Under the pieces are notes generated by a model that saw only the letters and a program-made list of their open reading frames with translations, made no database searches and was not told the origin of the DNA. From assembly GCA_013288015.1 (NCBI GenBank), contig JABDCR010000002.1, forward strand, positions 33,028 to 97,027: a stretch of DNA of 64,000 bases. Reading direction: 5' to 3'. Within the stretch, counting starts at the first letter, position 1. The number at the start of each line of letters is the position of its first letter. This document shows positions 62,701-64,000 of this stretch, piece after piece. The stretch is from Bacteroidota bacterium (GTDB lineage: Bacteria > Bacteroidota > Bacteroidia > B-17B0 > Aurantibacillaceae). The position numbers were made by a program, and so were the translations under genes.

Positions 62701-64000
62701 GCCGAAATAGAATCTTTTAATACAGCAGGTTGAGTAATTAATTGAGATGTGCTGCCTTTACAACCATTAGTATCTGTTACAGTTACACTATAAGTACCGG
62801 CTATAAGCACACTATCTTTGATTGAAGTGTTTCCGTTTGTCCACAAATAATGATAAGGAGCTAATCCGTTAGTGACGCTGACTAGTGCAGCTCCATTATT
62901 TCCGCCAAAACAGGATACATTAGTAAAGCTGCTAACTGTTGGAATAGGTGCAGCATTTACGGTAATAGAAGTAATAGCTGTATCATGACAGCCATTTACA
63001 TCGGTACCAATTACAGTATAAGTTTGATATGAAGTAGGATTCATAGTAACCACACTTCCGGTAGTTGCGCTTATAGAAACATTAGGACTCCAAGTATATG
63101 AAACACCACCGCTAGCTGTAAATGTTGCTGCGCTTCCTTTACAAATAGGGGTAGTTTGGCAATTAGTATCACGTATACCAAAAACCAAATTACAATAGTT
63201 TTCACTTGTTAAATAATTAAAATCTATACAAGTATGCTGTCCCGGAAACTGGATAATAGTATAGCCTTCTGTACCAACAAGTGTTGTGTTATTAGGATAA
63301 GTCATATTTATACCCGGCCAAATAATTGTATATGGTACAGAAGTAACAATGGGAACAGTTATACCGCCTTGTCCAATACTTGAAAAAGCAACTTGAGGAT
63401 CGATAACAGGTTTACTAAAACAAAAAGTAAACAAACCAGCTTGTGTATTTCCAAGCGTTGTGTTATTTACAGGTAAATTATATTGAGGAGGAAAATTACC
63501 ACTAGCAAACAAAGATGGTGTGGTAAATAAACCACCACTTGGTTTTGTAAGCGATATGCTTAAATTAGAAGAAACTGAGCCTACACCTGATGTAGCTGTG
63601 ACAGAAGACCAAGTAACCCAATCTAATTTTGTAGTATCACAATAAGGGTTAACAGGTCCTGTTACAGACATATTTAAACTTGAAGGTATAGTAATATTAG
63701 TACTTGCTATTGCTTCGCAACCATATGCATCCGTAATTAAAACCGAATAGCTTCCGCTAGTGGTTATATTAGTTGTTACAGCTCCATTTCCTCCCGAAGG
63801 TGTCCAAGCATAATTATATGCCGGTGTTCCTCCAGCAGGAACAACAGTTGCCGTAGCTACACCACAAGATGCAGAAGTGCTAATAGTACCTGATACAGGA
63901 ACACTATTGTAATTTATTATTAAAACACCATTTCCTCCTGAGGTTCCGTTTGATGTAGGTGCTGACCCATTTCCACCAATTGAACATGCAGCACAAATAC
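59799..64000 (-). CDS. Giant SprB-repeat surface protein with gliding-motility sorting domain (5' end outside window)
   Basis: The frame is open to the window edge, so only the last 1400 residues are seen. The visible start is Gly-rich (ACSIGGNGSAPTSNGTSG), followed by an Ig-like region and eight SprB repeats of about 78 residues with signatures NDSCFG, GGT.PY.YSWNT and DAHGCQDTAVVTIT. Next come PKD domains (WQTFGDGTDSTSTLTTPTHT) and the sorting domain FSPNGDGINDSFMF to KGTVTLLK. SprB-type proteins are exported by T9SS and are cell-surface adhesins used in gliding or attachment. Confidence 0.93.
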   Translation of the reverse strand, partial: ICAACSIGGNGSAPTSNGTSGGNGVLIINYNSVPVSGTISTSASCGVATATVVPAGGTPAYNYAWTPSGGNGAVTTNITTSGSYSVLITDAYGCEAIASTNITIPSSLNMSVTGPVNPYCDTTKLDWVTWSSVTATSGVGSVSSNLSISLTKPSGGLFTTPSLFASGNFPPQYNLPVNNTTLGNTQAGLFTFCFSKPVIDPQVAFSSIGQGGITVPIVTSVPYTIIWPGINMTYPNNTTLVGTEGYTIIQFPGQHTCIDFNYLTSENYCNLVFGIRDTNCQTTPICKGSAATFTASGGVSYTWSPNVSISATTGSVVTMNPTSYQTYTVIGTDVNGCHDTAITSITVNAAPIPTVSSFTNVSCFGGNNGAALVSVTNGLAPYHYLWTNGNTSIKDSVLIAGTYSVTVTDTNGCKGSTSQLITQPAVLKDSISAFSNLSCFGIPNGSATAGVTGGTGPYTYSWNSAPMQLTATASNLPLGSYTVTVNDANLCSATATVTLTQPTALALATTQTNVTCFGLSTGSAEATASGGTPPYIYAWNTAPPQISATGVATGLAAGHYTAGVQDAKGCIDTVSITIMQPAILVDSIISLKNDSCFGMHNGNAVTGIAGGTMPYIYSWNTTPVQSTPIASNLYVGTYTATVTDAHGCQDTAVVTITEPALFTASITSFKNDSCFGTHNGNAITGVIGGTTPYTYLWNTAPTQLTATAINLTVGSYTATITDAQGCTTTATVTISQPPALTLTTSQINVSCNGLSDASITTTAAGGTLPYIYALEQPVQISPTGIFTGLVAGQYTTGVIDANGCRDSVSLIITQPLVLVDSLISQKNDSCFGNSNGKAITGATGGTLPYIYSWNTTPIQTTSTASNLPTGVYTATLTDAHGCQDTAVVTITQPTPLTSSIASSKNDSCFGNSNGNAVAIANGGTTPYFYSWNTAPVQLTATASNLPMGSYTATIADIKGCITTTTVAITQPPLLTVSSIPKTICISNTATLTANQVGGTAPYTYLWNATAGAQTNAVNPITTTVYSVQVNDVKGCTATNTVTVFVRDSLKFLAVSPGAEKCNGFSANINATGSGGDSLFTYTWNPGGFVGQNITVSPSTTTIYTLTLTDACGTPAVKTNVTVNIDPLPQINFTSDKQNGCYPLCVQFANATTISSTDALTYSWNDGKHTSIATNPSWCYNASGIFTVSLTATSSKGCISKASIPNMITVYPHPKAAFYSSPYNPTILEPTIQFADASYAPGSSVTGLFWQTFGDGTDSTSTLTTPTHTYRDTGNYCITLIATNAFGCKDTAINCVYIQPYFTLYVPNAFSPNGDGINDSFMFRGIGITDYELFIFDRWGLSIFKTAGKNAEDFDREKGWDGTTNNGDQISQEDVYVYVINVTDYLSKNYSYKGTVTLLK
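61081..62945 (-). repeat. Eight tandem SprB repeats, about 234 nt each
   Basis: The Cys-Phe-Gly position (SCFG or similar) recurs at about 62910, 62680, 62446, 62210, 61976, 61741, 61503 and 61269, a spacing of about 234 nt or 78 residues. Repeats three, four and five resemble six, seven and eight in order, which points to duplication of a three-repeat block. Repeat six has lost the Trp of the YSWNT motif (YALEQPVQ). Confidence 0.8.

Overview
The window looks like a chromosomal segment of an AT-rich member of the Bacteroidota, probably a free-living Sphingobacteriales- or Chitinophagales-like lineage. The support is a type IX secretion system (T9SS) sortase PorU with its partner PorV, several proteins with T9SS type A or gliding-motility (type B) C-terminal sorting domains, a PorP/SprF-like protein, TonB-dependent receptors with CarboxypepD_reg N-termini, and -7 boxes of the Bacteroidota form TAnnTTTG. 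I saw no rRNA, tRNA, CRISPR array, intact insertion sequence or phage.

Layout. 1-8 kb: small redox and stress genes with local regulators. These are an aldehyde dehydrogenase (cut by the window edge), a minus-strand NmrA/SDR/SDR/AraC operon, a DoxX gene divergent from an HxlR regulator across a perfect 36-nt palindrome, and an SDR/DinB/SDR operon divergent from a second HxlR gene. 7.9-12 kb: a membrane protein, a winged-helix regulator, a TonB-dependent receptor and two small genes, with one operator-like sequence occurring twice. 12.1-20.3 kb (minus strand): a decayed EamA transporter, a C10 peptidase secreted by T9SS, small lipoproteins, a beta-barrel, and a TonB-dependent receptor flanked by two small Cys/His-rich proteins that both carry RGPP at residue 106. 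That set is a plausible metal-uptake locus. 20.4-23.4 kb: a TetR regulator with the same operator before itself and before the next gene, a FAD monooxygenase reduced to 49 codons, and an ArsR/AHSA1/DoxX-like/DHFR-like operon. 23.5-32.6 kb: two pairs of diverged duplicated segments around a DoxX gene, an orphan OmpR-type regulator with a degenerate receiver, a PorV2-like gene followed by a truncated PorU2-like gene, then intact porU and a porV without a normal start codon. 32.6-41 kb: peroxidases, a PAS protein and response regulator, a membrane protein/AraC/SnoaL-like/metallo-hydrolase run, and a TMEM175-like channel. 41-64 kb (minus strand): a mannosyltransferase-like protein, an OmpA/PD40 protein, PorP/SprF, an SBBP-repeat adhesin, a TPR/HTH regulator, and two giant PKD/SprB-repeat proteins with near-identical sorting domains.

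How it fits together: PorU and PorV would process and release the many sorting-domain proteins encoded here (C10 peptidase, SBBP protein, PKD and SprB proteins). PorP/SprF and the OmpA protein probably anchor or translocate the adhesin. The left half is rich in one-component regulators sitting beside palindromic or direct-repeat sites, and in short gene tails left by deletion. All functions are inferred from reading the sequence; no search was run.
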